Of a stretch of 54,886 bases of DNA, positions 33,866 through 45,100 are shown piece after piece. The notes below the pieces were generated by a model, which saw only the letters and a list, made by a program, of their open reading frames with translations, was not told the origin of the DNA and made no database searches. The first letter of the stretch is position 1, and each line of letters starts with the position of its first letter. Made by a program: the position numbers and the translations under genes. Origin of the DNA: Cudoniella acicularis (Eukaryota > Ascomycota > Leotiomycetes > Helotiales > Helotiaceae); the NCBI GenBank assembly GCA_013054445.1, contig JAAMPI010000181.1:1-54886 (forward strand), given 5' to 3'.

Positions 33866-35986
33866 ATGGCTACCGGGCTAGAAATCGCTCCTATCGCGCT
33901 CGCCTCTACCCTCTCCTTATACTTCTTTTGGACGAATATAAAGCAGGCTGGAGATATTGCAAAAATTGGATCAGCTTCCGAGATAGATACCACAATTTCA
34001 TTTCGGAGCTAGCAGCGCAGCAACTATTGCTTCAGAACATTCTACTAGACCTTCTGTGCAGAGGGCCGGACCCCTTCTTTGTCCAAATAACATCAAAGGA
34101 TATGTTCCTGTCGAAGATAGAGGACAGTGCATTTAACTGGAAAGATCCTAATCTGGCTAGGAGCCTGAAGACTCGGCTCGATGTTAAGGGGTATGAAGTC
34201 TGCATTGATTATATTGTTCGCATTTCGAAGATAACGAAAGGTTTGGAGGCTGTCATTGGAAGATCAGTGGTATGGGCCCCACCGGCTTTTTAACCCTATT
34301 TTAAATTCAAGGTTGCTGATTCTTACCAAGCTTTCTGCTCGAGAGGACGAGAAAACACCCGCTTGGTGGCAAAAGCAGTGGGAACGACTGTACCAAGCAT
34401 GTTCCGATGAACGCTACACAGAACTTCAAACAGCGAAAGGACTCATCAAACAGCTCAAGCTAATGATCGAGTCATTCGACAACACCCGTGGCACCTTCCA
34501 AAAACCTGGGATCGATCTCTCCGTGGCAACGTTCTTCAGCAGAGTCATGGATAATGCTCACAACCTCCATTACGTTCTCAAAAATGGATGGCATTGTCGC
34601 TGCACCGGTCCACATACAGCAATGCTTCAGCTTGAAAGGCGAGCGCAGGACAGAGAGTCTGACTTCAATGCTCTATTCGTACTCCCATCACCTGAAGCGA
34701 CCGTTAGTGGAAATGACGAAACGGCTTTGTATATCCAGCAGAACGTACATGTTTTAATCTCGACGAAGGTAGAAAGGAAAAGCCTTGAGCATCCTCAAGT
34801 CAACGCGAACGAACCTACAGAGAATGATGGCCGCAATCAAAGTTCTTTGGGAGGTGAAGCGATGCAAAGTCAGTCCTCTGGACTGGGCTCAGCAAATTCT
34901 CAAACCCACATCAAGACAGTTAAGAAGCATGGATGGGGCAAACTTAAAGACGGATTGAAGAAGAAGATACAGAAAGTAGGGAAGAAAGACAAGAAAACAG
35001 AGACAAGGGATCAAACTGGAGAGATCTTGAGTGTAACAGATCATAATAGCGTGGGAGGTGTGCCGCACCAAAGTCACTTGGCAATTGTGGAGGTGGCAAC
35101 TTCAACAGCTGAACAGAGTCAAGAGACCACGGTCGAGGGAAACGCATCTACGGCGATAGGGAGCCTGCAAACTCAGACCCCTTCCCCAGCCGACATAATA
35201 AGTGGCTTGATACCAGATCTTTGCCAAGTCATGAAGCAGCGCACGGTTGCGCAGCAGTCCCTTGGATGCCTTCTCGATCAAAGATCGAGCTATCACAACT
35301 TTTCTACTGTCAAAGCATCTCGGAATTTCCGAGGGCCCCCGGACGGCAAAACGATTTCACTGAGGAGCCTTCTTGAGGGAGACATGTTGCTATTTCCACC
35401 CAGGAGCCGACATACTGTAGCTGCTATTCTTGCCTCCTCGCTACTCCAGCTGCAAAGAACGCCCTGGCTCGCGGATTCTTGGAACAAGAATGATGTTCTG
35501 TTTCCCATCGAGAAGGGCAAAGTGCTCTACGAGCGACCTTACCTATGCAAGGAGTTCTATTCATCCGAAGCGGCTGCCTCGAGCCTTAAAACCGCTGACA
35601 GTGAAAGCCTAGACGATTCGCCAGAGTTTCATCCAAGATTATCACTTGAGTCTCTTGCCATAGTGCTTCTGGAGCTTTGTATTGGAGAGCCACTTGAAAA
35701 GAGGCCGGAGAAGGCACAATTGAGGCCAACTTGCGCGAGCGCACAGGCGGAACACGAATACTTGGTATCTATCGCACGGAAATGGGAATGGGAAGAAATA
35801 TTCGACATAGATAGGATCTTCCCAGATGTTATTGAAAGTTGCATGAATTTTCCAGACATGAAGAGGGCGAAGCAAGGCAAGCTTGACGAGATAAGGCTAG
35901 ATATTTACTCCATGATCGTGGAACCGTTGTGCGTTGAAGTTGACAAGAGATGGGAGACAACTTGGGATGAAAACGTTCGTATTTAG
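33866..35986 (+). pseudogene. DUF7580-type protein with N-terminal frame break
   Basis: The start MATGLEIAPIAL is typical of fungal DUF7580 proteins, but its frame ends after 48 codons, while the second frame (LLDEYKAGWRYCKNWISFRDRY...) continues the expected alpha-helical domain. No GT occurs between 33866 and the join region, so no intron can reconcile them: one base is lost or gained between about 33895 and 33930. Further on, a 61-nt intron (34270-34330) leads into exon 2 (34331-35986): a helical part, a Lys-rich low-complexity middle (KKHGWGKLKDGLKKKIQK) and the C-terminal kinase-like DUF7580 core with LSLESLAIVLLELCIGEPLE and the terminal VEPLCVEVDKRWETTWDE. About 680 residues if repaired. 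The rest is fully open, so a sequencing error is as likely as a true mutation. Such proteins often neighbour HET/NLR-like genes. Confidence 0.7.
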
Positions 35987-37280
35987 GGATTGCTGCGTTT
36001 CCATATTTTGTAAAGAATATCTGTCAATCTAATGGGACTGGTCAATATTCTTGACAAAGCAGTTCATCAACTATCAGTCGAGACTGTCGAATAAAGTTCT
36101 AGAAGGAAGGAATCGCAGAAACAAGGCATAGAAAGCCCAATTGGAGCTGATCTCAGACCTATCAAACAAGACTCGTGGTGTCGATATTTCCAGGCTGAAC
36201 CCATGCTCCTGAGTGCTCTAATCTGACATCCGGCACGCCAATGCCTCACTTGACAGCATAAATAGACTCAGTACGACTGTGGTCAAGAAGGGACTGAAAG
36301 ACTTCAAACTTGGTCCTCTTGAACGGATGGAGATAAAAAAGGGAGGAGGTTGGTGTGTTTAATTTGGAGACAGGGTGTCTATTAGGGTTGTCTTAACGTC
36401 TTTTCCTTATCGGTGACATCGCCATGAGAAAAAAAACTTCATCTCATCAATCACCGCTACAGAAATGGTCCCATCTTTAGGGCGACTAGCATATCGCCCC
36501 GCCCCCAATCATATATCTGTTCCCCCCTCTAGGACTAAACCTAATTAGGCCTCGCTTGAGGGTTCGCACAGGCTACCCCACCAAAAGCCCAATTCTACTT
36601 CACAATGATTAGTTATTGCGCATAGGTCTCTAGTCTTTCTTGAAGCTATAATAAGTATCTTTTAAATAATAGTTATCCTACCTAAAAGTTGTACAATAAT
36701 TATTTAAATCATGATTGCGATTGTAACTTTATCTTTGCTGACTAATCAGGCCGCAACGACTCCCCTTCCATATTCTGTATTATACGGTGGGCTATATATT
36801 TGAGAACACTGAAGAGAGCTAGTAGAGCAAGTAAAGCACGCCGCACGCCGCATCAACTGCAATTCGGGACTGAAATGAATGCGACTTCCTAAAAACACTT
36901 ATTACACACAGTAGAAATATTGCTAATATATAAAACTATAAGCCCTCTACTTAGGTGTATAATAATTAGTGGAAGTTGGGTTTGGAGTCTTGGTGAGGTG
37001 CGGATATAGCCTGTGCGCGTCATTAACCGAGGCCTTATTATCTTTCGCCTCAGGAAGGATAATGGTGGGGTCGATATGGTACGAACCAACTTGTCGCCCC
37101 AAAATCAGAGCACTGCCAAGGCCCCGAGTCTCTCCAAGCAGGACAAGGAGACGCGTGCCAAACATGTCCGAATCAAAAAATATTTGCTTCAGCTCCCAAG
37201 GGACCTGACCCTAACACAAGATTCTGGTCGGTCCCCTCATCCAGCTGTTGGCAGACCTCAAAATTAACACCATCACCACA
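35987..37280. other. Intergenic with AT-rich RIP-like block
   Basis: Around 36440-36960 the sequence is strongly A+T-rich with many TA steps and no open frame, as left by repeat-induced point mutation. Short frames at 36947-37267 on both strands have no recognised motif. The end joins the CFD1 relic. Confidence 0.5.
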
Positions 37281-37792
37281 GGTCCTAAGCATACTTACTA
37301 GTCTCCTCGCACACGCCTTCGCCCACAACCCCTCCTCTACCATCGGCGTGTTGGACCTCGACCTCACCGGCCTCTCAATACCCAGAATGATGGGCGTCGA
37401 ATCAGAAACCATCCACATCAGCTCCGCGGGTTGGTCGTCCGTCTACGTGCTCGACAATCTGCCCTCATGAGCATCCAATTCATTCTCCCAAACCGTGACG
37501 TCGCGATAATATGGCGCGGGCCGAAGAAAAATGGGTTGAATATGCAGTTTTTGAGGGATGCGAATACGCCGGCGGGGACGGAGTGATGAGCATTTGAGTG
37601 TTGTGCAGTTTGCTGAAGGAGAGTGGGATTGATAGCGCAGCTGTGGTTACTACGCTGCAGGAGGTCGCACTCCTGGATATGAGGAGAGAGATCCAGTTTT
37701 GTCAAAAGACCGGGATTAACATTTTGGGGCTGGTGGAGAATATGAGTGGGTTTGTTTGTCCGAATTATACTTTCGAGAGCCAAAATTTTTAA
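37281..37792 (+). pseudogene. Relic of cytosolic Fe-S scaffold ATPase CFD1 (NUBP2-like)
   Basis: Pieces of the Mrp/NBP35 P-loop ATPase CFD1, which builds cytosolic Fe-S clusters with NBP35, occur in family order but in changing frames. They are [10 protein letters not shown] with [17 protein letters not shown] (37290-37400), then [18 protein letters not shown] (about 37505-37560), DEHLSVV (about 37580-37605), and finally [45 protein letters not shown] (37625-37770). The P-loop GKGGVGKS is missing at the front and the part between RGPKK and TPPGTSDEH is deleted. No single frame spans it. This must be a partial duplicate, since a fungus needs a working CFD1 elsewhere. Confidence 0.8.
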
Positions 37793-37854
37793 ACTAGTGA
37801 GTTGCTTCTATCGCCTTCTTTTTGTTGAGTTATTGGACTGATGAGTGCCGTAGA

Positions 37855-38110
37855 TACGGGCAAAGAGCGAACGAATCAAGATCAATATAGAGGAATTATA
37901 AGAAGAAATAAAGTTTCAAAAGCTAGGGTTCGAATGTCTTCTCTTAAAGGAACCACAATAAATAATTCCAAGTGGAATATATAACAATTTATTAGACATT
38001 TTTATATGCTTACGTATATTTTCTGCTTCTAATTATTCAATACGCTTGCCTGCAGCCAATGCTTCCTCTCAGGTCGCGCAATTCCTGTCACACCGTCGGA
38101 GATATATCTA
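37855..38110 (+). pseudogene. Possible 3' fragment of caspase-like family (copy 4)
   Basis: The order of short matches resembles the end and 3' flank of copy 2 (29610-29830): GAACGAATCAAGATC near a Lys/Glu helix end, AATTCCAAGTGGAATAT against AATTCTAAGCGGAATCT, TTATATGCT, and CAGCCAATGCTTCCTCTC against CAGCCAACGCTTCCTCTC. No frame is open. It directly follows the CFD1 relic, so this spot is a patchwork of partial copies. Confidence 0.45.
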
Positions 38111-39026
38111 AAGTGGCTTTGGATTTCATGATCTAATCGTTACCACTAGCGAGCCAGCTTTCGTATCTCAAGAGCACAACACACCTAAACTCCGCATCCC
38201 ACTTTTGGGCTACTCCCTTCTGTTTACGTGTAATTGAATAGCGGGGTTGTTGCGCGTGTTTCACCCGCTACTTGCGGCCGGCGGGTCTGGCGGATCAACA
38301 TTTACTGCATTCATCCCCTGCAATCGACCAATTGGTCTTCCACTCGCGATAATGGCGTTTCCCAGACTCGTAATGTCGAATCCGCGGCTCAGCAATATTA
38401 CAGTGTGTATTCTCCGCAATAAACATCGAGAGTCGGTCCGTAACGCCGGACACCTTCCGAGATATATAGCAAAAAATATTACTACTCCACGAGCAGTGGG
38501 TATACCCGCCCCCGGTCTTGGCAAAATCGAGCCGCAGATTGCGTGATGTTATGGACCTGCTACTTTGGGTATTGACGGGTTGAGTGCAAGCGCGTATGCA
38601 TGTGCCTCGCATTTGATAAGGGACATCCTCCGTTGATGTTTGGGACGTGTCACCCGATACCTTTTGGATTTTACGATGAGCACTACAACCATTCCAACAT
38701 TTTCCCACTCACTTGGAAGATGCCCTTGTCAGATCCTGGAGACAAGATACAAGTTAGGAAGGTTGGAGCAATCACATAGTTCCATTAATCTTCTAGAATC
38801 CTGGAATTATGAGATCTTCGACGCATGGAGTCCTTGAAGCATGGAACCTTTTCGCTGGAGTGCACTTTCACGCTTGTCCTAGCACAGTACTTAATAACTG
38901 AGGGTTCCTCGGTCGAATGATCAGCGACTGCTCTCCATTGAAAGATTGGCAGATCTCGAGTTTAAAAGCCCTCAAGATGTGTTTGTATTCCCATTCCTCA
39001 CATGAACATAAAGTTAACAGACAATC
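38111..39026. other. Intergenic, upstream of POT transporter
   Basis: No domain recognised. Overlapping frames at 38234-38708 on both strands lack motifs. The end must contain the promoter, and perhaps a short first exon, of the POT transporter. Confidence 0.45.
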
Positions 39027-41140
39027 ATAGCGGCCCTCAGTGCAAATCCTTTGACTCCATCGGTCTTCGCGACTAGTGTCCCACCTGAGGTTGCCGAGCC
39101 CACGGGCCGAAGCTCGTATGCTCCCATCGAGGCCATTGGCTTGCCCTCCCATGAGAAGGAAACTGAGGGTCATGACATTGAGTCCGTGCCCAGTGCAGAG
39201 CGACACGACCATCACGAGTATCCCAAACCGACCGAGGAGGAAAAGACGATTCTTCGCAAAGTATCCGACAAGATCCCAGTAACGTCCTATTCTCTTTGTA
39301 TTGTAGAGTTCGCAGAACGAGCTTCATACTATGGTGTGCGCTTCCCGTTCTCGAACTACATACAATTCCCACTGCCTGCAGGTGGCAATGGAGCTGGTGC
39401 CCCACCGCAGGGCACGCAACAGACAGCAGGTGCCCTAGGCAAAGGTCTCCAGTTCGCCAACGCTTTCGTGCTTCTCTTCACATTCCTGGCATATGTTATT
39501 CCCCTCCTTGGCGCCTGGATTGCGGACACCCGACTTGGACGATACAAGACCATAGCCATTGGGGTCCTAGTATGTGGCCTTGCTCATGTTATCTTAGTCT
39601 TTGGAGCTCTTCCGAGTGTTCTCCAGGCCGGGGACGGTCATGCTTTACCACCATTTTTGATTGGATTCTTTCTCCTTGCATTCGGAGCAGGTATATCTTT
39701 CCCTAAGCTTTTTGTCTACCAAATCTAAAATTCTGACCTTGACAGGCCTTTTCAAACCAAATATTGCACCAACAATCATCGACCAGTACCAGCATCAGCG
39801 GCAGTTTACGAAAGTACTGAAGTCTGATGAGAAGGTCATTGTAGACCCCGAAACTACAATTCAACGAATGATGCTGATCTTCTACGGTCTGGTCAATGTT
39901 GGTGCTTTCTTCTCCATCGCAACAGAATATTCTGAGAAGTACGTCGGATACTGGCTAGCATATTTAATTCCCGGCATCATATACTTCCTGCTCCCGATTC
40001 TTCTCCTCCTCAACTACAAGAGAACTATCAAGATGCCTCCCAGCAAGACTGCATATGATAAAATGTACACGATCATCTGGATCGCCTTGAAGAAGAACGG
40101 CTGGAGAATATTCCGAAAGGGATTTTGGGATCCCGCTCGCCCATCAGTGATGCGCGCCAACGGTATCACGGAATACAAGGGCAAGCCAATCTCATGGGAC
40201 GATGCTCTCGTTGACGACGTCCACCGAACCTTCTCCGCTTGCCAAATCTTCCTTTATTTCGTCGTTTGGAATCTTAACGACGGTGGTATCGGGTCTGTAG
40301 CCACTGCGCAGGGCGCAGCCATGACCACGAACGGCGCACCAAACGACTTACTTAACAACATCAACCCATTGACAATCATCATCGCCATTCCCCTACTCAG
40401 CTACGTTGTTTACCCCCTTTTGAACCACTACAAGATTCCCTTTGGACGAGTCACCCGCATCACCTTCGGCTTCACACTTGCCTGGATCTCCGGCATCATC
40501 GGTGCCGTCGTTCAATACCGAATCTATCAAACCTCACCCTGCGGATGGTACGCCGGCGGGCCCGGAATGGAAGGGTGCCTAATCGGCGACGGCGTATCGC
40601 CGCTTTCCATCTGGTGGCAAGTCCCCAATACCGCGTTGGGAGCTCTGTCCGAGTGTTTCTGCAACGTGACGGCTTATGAGCTTGCGTACGCTCGTGCACC
40701 GAAGAATACTCGTGCGTTGGTTGTGAGTCTGTTTTTGTTCACGAATGCATTGAGTTCGGCGGTGGGTGAGGCTATTACGCCGGCTCTTGTGGACCCGCAT
40801 TTGATTTGGTAAGTCATTTCCATTTTCTGTCTTTCCCTCTGGGAAATACGCCTCACTAATTTCACTTCACCCCTCACTACTCATATGATATTTGAACTAA
40901 CATGTGCCCAATAGGGTATGGGCCGGTCCAGCAATCGCATTCTTTGTCTTGACAATCCACTTCCATTACACGTACCGTCATCTGAACTACGAGGATTTCA
41001 TGGCTGAGCAAAATGAGATTGTCAATTTTAATGATGTGCAGCCGCAAAATGAGGGAACGGGCGAGGAGGAAATTAGCCCTGAGGAGGTTAGCAATGGTAA
41101 CGGTAATGGAGAGGTTAGTGACGAGAAGGCTGCTAGTTGA
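39027..41140 (+). CDS. POT/PTR2-family peptide transporter
   Basis: A plasma-membrane proton-coupled di/tripeptide transporter of about 650 residues. Exons 39027-39690, 39746-40808 and 40915-41140 keep frame (introns 55 and 106 nt). An acidic N-terminus leads to IVEFAERASYYGV, the POT signature containing the ExxER-type motif (EFAERASYYG), then the helices with IADTRLGRYKTI and FKPNIAPTIIDQY, and a Gln/Glu/Asn-rich tail. The start is unclear: by family the protein should begin M-A-A-L-S-A-N-P, but the codon there is ATA (39027-39029), with a stop just upstream. Either ATG became ATA, or a short 5' exon joins at the tag acceptor at 39030 (a branch-like GTTAAC lies 12 nt before it). Everything downstream is open, so I call it a gene with unresolved start. 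Confidence 0.88.
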
Positions 41141-42218
41141 AGAATAATCGCTGGGTGTGGGGTGCGAAATGGTAGAAGTGTATATTCTGGTTCAGAGCTA
41201 CTGGCTTGGATATAGTTTTCACTCTATTTTGGGTAGTTGTCGTTGCATATACCCGGATTTTGAATATTGAATTCCCATCCCGGATTAACCTCCAATCTTG
41301 AGTTCACTTGACAATTAGTCATTCATCAATATCACTCCCCCTATTCCAAGCTCGGTTACTATAAACCTCACTCACGTGAGCTCGCACGATGATCGCTGAC
41401 GCATCCCATTTCCTACCTCCTGCACGGGTCTTCCATGAAAATTTCCTAAGTTATATATCTATACAATGCCAGCAAGGCGCGAGATCCTCATACTGTGTGC
41501 TTCTTGAAAGGACGCACACAGAACTAGCAGAATCGGAGCGCGTAAAATAGCTAAGCAGTATAGGTTTCTGTATAAGTATACGATGAGATGAAAGAAAGGT
41601 TTATCGTAGCAAGAGGTAGAGGTGTAGGCTTGACTTTCTTCCTCTTCTCTTTTGTAGCTCATAGGAACAGATTAAATTGTAATTTTCTTCTATCTCTGTT
41701 CTTGTGCAGACTTCTTCAAGTATAAGTATATAGAGAGATATCTTATAACCTTCTTGGTCCCGAAAACAACGCTTATAAATAGAACAATATCAACTTTTTA
41801 TATCAACACTGTCTAGCCGACTTAACTTTATGTTAGGTTGGCTACCGAAACATCTTCACTATTTAGGAATTAGATAACACTACTCTTATAACCCGAAAAT
41901 ATAAGTATTCTCCTATACTATAAGCCTTTAGGTTATTCATAGGAAATTCGCCCTATACGGATTTAACTACTTAATCTTTGCTCTATCGATCTACGGCAGC
42001 TAAGGGGCGTTTCTACCAGCGCTTTAAAATGAATTAACTCTGTTCAACTGTTAAGGTTAGGTTATTAAGTAAAGTAGAGCTATTTTGCGTAATAGAAATT
42101 TATATAAAGGGAGTATTATAGTTATTCTTTCTAAGAACAACTCTCTTAAACAACGACAAGGAGATATAAATTTCAACGGTAAAAAGAATTAACGATACTA
42201 TAAAACGCGTTGAATCTA
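41141..42218. other. AT-rich RIP-like block
   Basis: From about 41450 the sequence is A+T-rich with dense TA and few C:G pairs; no frame is open. It borders the 3' end of the C2H2-ankyrin gene directly. A short segment at about 41460-41535 resembles the 5' part of caspase-like copy 3 (listed separately). Confidence 0.6.
41460..41535 (+). pseudogene. Possible short 5' fragment of caspase-like family (copy 5)
   Basis: The segment AATGCCAGCAAGGCGCGAG, then CCTCATACTG, CTTGAAAG and AGAAC, follows the same order as 46140-46220 in copy 3 (AATGCCAGCAACGCGCCG, CCTCATACTG, TTTTGAAAG, AGAATC), with a gap of about 18 bases. No open frame. It is short, so chance similarity is not fully excluded. Confidence 0.45.
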
Positions 42219-43571
42219 TTAAATTCCCCTAGCAGCTAAAAGAATATCCGTAATCGCTTTATAGCCGCGCCTTATAGCTATTTGTAGGGCGGTCTGATGA
42301 CCATAAAAAGGACCAGAAGGAGCGTTAACATCGGCACCAGTAGCAATAAGCTTCTCCACAATCGCTTCATGGCCGCTACCTGCAGCTGCTTGTAGGGCTT
42401 TCTGAAAACCATAACTGTTTGTAGAAGCAGCATTGACATCAGCACCAGCAGCAATAAGCTTCTCCACAATCGCTTCATGGCCGTAGTTTGCAGCTGCTCG
42501 CAGGTCCGAGCCCGTTGGCTTACAGCCAGCAACTAGTAATCTGTCTACTACTGCTTCGTGACCGCGCTTTATAGCTGTTCGTATTGCCCTCTCGTAACAT
42601 TTCCGGCTGTTAGTCGAAGTAAATAATGACTTCGGTCTACCAATACTATCAGCGCCTGCAGCTAGCAGTATCGCCACGACCCCACTATGCCCCTTCGTAG
42701 CAGCCCGGTGTAGTGCCGTCCTTTCGTCATAGTCCGGTGTATCGACATCTGCATTGAGCTCCACTAGTCGGCTCACTAGTTGTAGTACAATTTCTTCATT
42801 GCCGGAGGCGGAGATTTCATGTAGCGCCGTGGTACCATCATTATTTCTCTCTGTAATGCTGGCACCAGCACCATTTTGCACGAGAATCTGTAAAATCTCT
42901 TCATTCCCGGTCCTGGCTGCATAGTAAAGGGCCGTCATGTTGTTGTTATCCTTAGCCTCGATATCGATGCCTGCATTCAACAGCACTTGAATCATCCCCG
43001 AGTTCCCGTTTAGCGTAGCGACATGTAGCGATGTCTTTCCTGTGTCATTTCTCTCCGCAATGTCTGCCCCATTTCGTAGCAATAGCACCACCATTGTGAT
43101 GTTACCACTCTGTACAGCTTTCATAAAGCTCAGGCGTTCTGTCGAAGCTTTTTGTTCCTTCAGGGACTGCTCATAGACCGCCCGAACTTCACCCCGCGTA
43201 TCCTGTTCTTCCGTGACGCTCTTCCCATCATGCGCGTTATGTATATGCCTTAAAAGATTGTCCCTTCGCGAGGCGCCTTTGAAAAGGCAGTTGGGCCATT
43301 TGCAGTAGAATTTCGTATCAACCCGTCCGCCGTGTTTGGCTTTGTGCCGATCAAGGTCGCTTCTTACAGCAAATCCTACCGAGCAGTGATCACATCGGTA
43401 TGGTTTCGTGTGGGTTTTACGATGGCGACTAAAAACGAACCTATAAGCCTAATAGTTTAAACTGAAGCTGGGGAAGTAATACTTATACTGTCCGCGTACA
43501 GTAAACGATTTAGGGCATGATTCGCATCTGATCAACCCTTTGATTCGATTGTCTCTCTGTAGACTTGACAT
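42219..43571 (-). CDS. C2H2 zinc finger - ankyrin repeat protein
   Basis: Two exons, complement of 42219-43440 and 43489-43571, joined by a 48-nt intron (donor GTATAAGT) that splits the first zinc finger; 434 residues. Three C2H2 units occupy about residues 17-98 (IRCESCPKSF, YRCDHCSVGFAVRSDLDRH, YCKWPNCLFKGASRRDNLLRH), followed by a short charged linker and about eight ankyrin repeats (ADIAERNDTGKTSLHVA, NADVDTPDYDERTALHRA). Two neighbouring ankyrin units repeat GHEAIVEKLIA-GADVNA, a 108-bp period in DNA (AGCAATAAG at 42342 and 42450). The fingers could bind nucleic acid or act in protein contact; the ankyrins bind a protein partner. The 3' end runs straight into an AT-rich block, and the last repeat region has a more A/T-rich codon use. 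Confidence 0.88.
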
Positions 43572-44076
43572 AATGTCTACTGGATTAAAAAATATACGTC
43601 AAAGGATGTGGATATGGCAATGCTAGTTAGGATTGTGGGTGAGGCAAATGGTAGACTGATTGAAGATCCTAAAGTTTGAAAAAGTAGGTGTGATCACGGA
43701 TTGCTTCTACAGCAGATTTGAGCCAGATCCTTAGACGAGGCTACTTCGTTTCCACTGCAAGGTCACTCGTATGTACGAGTGCCCAATCCGCAAGAGGGCG
43801 GGTTGACGCTGATGCATGGGACGAATAAAAAAAAGAAGTTGGGACCAAGCCTCCCACTCCAGCAGAGACTTAAACAACCCACTGCCCCCTCTCAATTCTA
43901 CTCAAATTCGTGGAGACTTCCAGCCTCGACAGGATCCGAAATCTCCTCAATCTTCGTTGATTGGTCGCCTGCTTTCGCCCTCCTCCGCTCTCATTGGTCG
44001 CCCCTTTGCAGGCTTCGCCCATTTTCGCCCTCTTCTGCTCTTACTCGTTATTGGCCGCCCTGTTGTTCAGGACACT
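43572..44076 (+). promoter_or_regulatory. Divergent promoter region with three inverted CCAAT boxes
   Basis: The stretch separates the C2H2-ankyrin gene (minus) from the C2H2 transcription factor gene (plus). ATTGG, the reverse of CCAAT bound by the HAP/NF-Y complex, occurs at 43960, 43993 and 44050 in the near-identical contexts ATTGGTCGCC, ATTGGTCGCC and ATTGGCCGCC, all within 120 bp of the plus-strand start. Function is inferred. Confidence 0.45.
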
Positions 44077-45100
44077 ATGTCGACAGACAGTCACACCTTC
44101 GGCGGCTTCGGCCAACCAGCAACACATTGCGGCAATTGTCACGCCAAGTAAGATTTTTTTTTTTTGACGCTAATGTCGGTGCGCCTCAAGATTGCCGTGT
44201 AGCGCAATACCTTTAGATCGCTGGGACCTAGCAGCTCCAAGCTCCGGTTTCAGTAATGCCGGTGGAAATCATCGCAATGTCGACTCTTTTGTTCCATCTC
44301 CCAGCCATAATGCCTCGCCCAATCTGCCACTTGCGAGGATTCCGGATGCTACCACAACTGGAAATCAGCATATCCCCATCTGGTCACAGAACTTGTCACC
44401 GGGAAATCGCGGATTTCAGCAGCGAGTTGTGAGCACTACCAATAATGGATGGAACCTCGATCTCTCTATTACGCCTCTTACTTGGGACTCAGCTTCTCAA
44501 GGGTTTGCTCAAAGCCTGAGTCTTGCGACACCAGGCCTCGATCAAAACTTCATCCCCTCTTTGAGCGCGATCGACTATCCTCCTGTCCACTCCAATGCCA
44601 CCGCAAATGGTCAGCCTGATATTAACCCAACCCTCCAGCTTCCTGACTTCGGTGGCTCCAATGACTTCGGTGTTGTGCCTAATGCCTTCGCCAACTTCAA
44701 CCCATTTCCTCACTTGGATGATTTAACAGCCATCGATCCTCAAGCGACTATGACAAGCTTCAATAACTTGCCTGGTCCCACTACTATCAGCATGCCCGCT
44801 GCCCCAGTATTGCCTACCAATGCTACCAGCATGTTCACTGCTCCTGCGGAGCCTCGTCCCATTGCCAAAAGGGTGGCATCTCGACGGTCGCACGTCAATA
44901 TCAACCCGCATATCTGCGAATACCCCGGTTGTGGAAAAGAATTCAACCGCCTGGGTGACCTCGTCCGCCACAGGCAGCAGCATGGTGTTCCTCAGTACCC
45001 TTGCCTCGTTCATGGGTGCAATCGTCGTGGTTCTAGGGCTTTTTATCGGCCTGACAAACTTCGTGACCACCAGCGGAAGAAACACAGGATGGCTATTTGA
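44077..45100 (+). CDS. C2H2 zinc finger transcription factor-like protein
   Basis: Exons 44077-44147 and 44203-45100 (intron 55 nt with GCTAAT branch) give 322 residues. The short first exon ends in a CxxC pair (HCGNCHA). The middle is a disordered Asn/Pro/Ser/Thr-rich region with no domain, as in fungal activators. Two C2H2 fingers end the protein: CEYPGCGKEFNRLGDLVRH and CLVHGC, the second with a longer loop before DKLRDHQRKKH. This layout is that of a class of fungal C2H2 regulators; target genes are unknown. The splice join A-A/C keeps frame and avoids the stops within the intron. Confidence 0.85.

Noticed and set aside
36947..37267. Minus-strand frame with LLVLLGETRGLGSALILG and an overlapping plus frame
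   Set aside because: It looks hydrophobic but has no recognised family, no start context and adjoins an AT-rich block.
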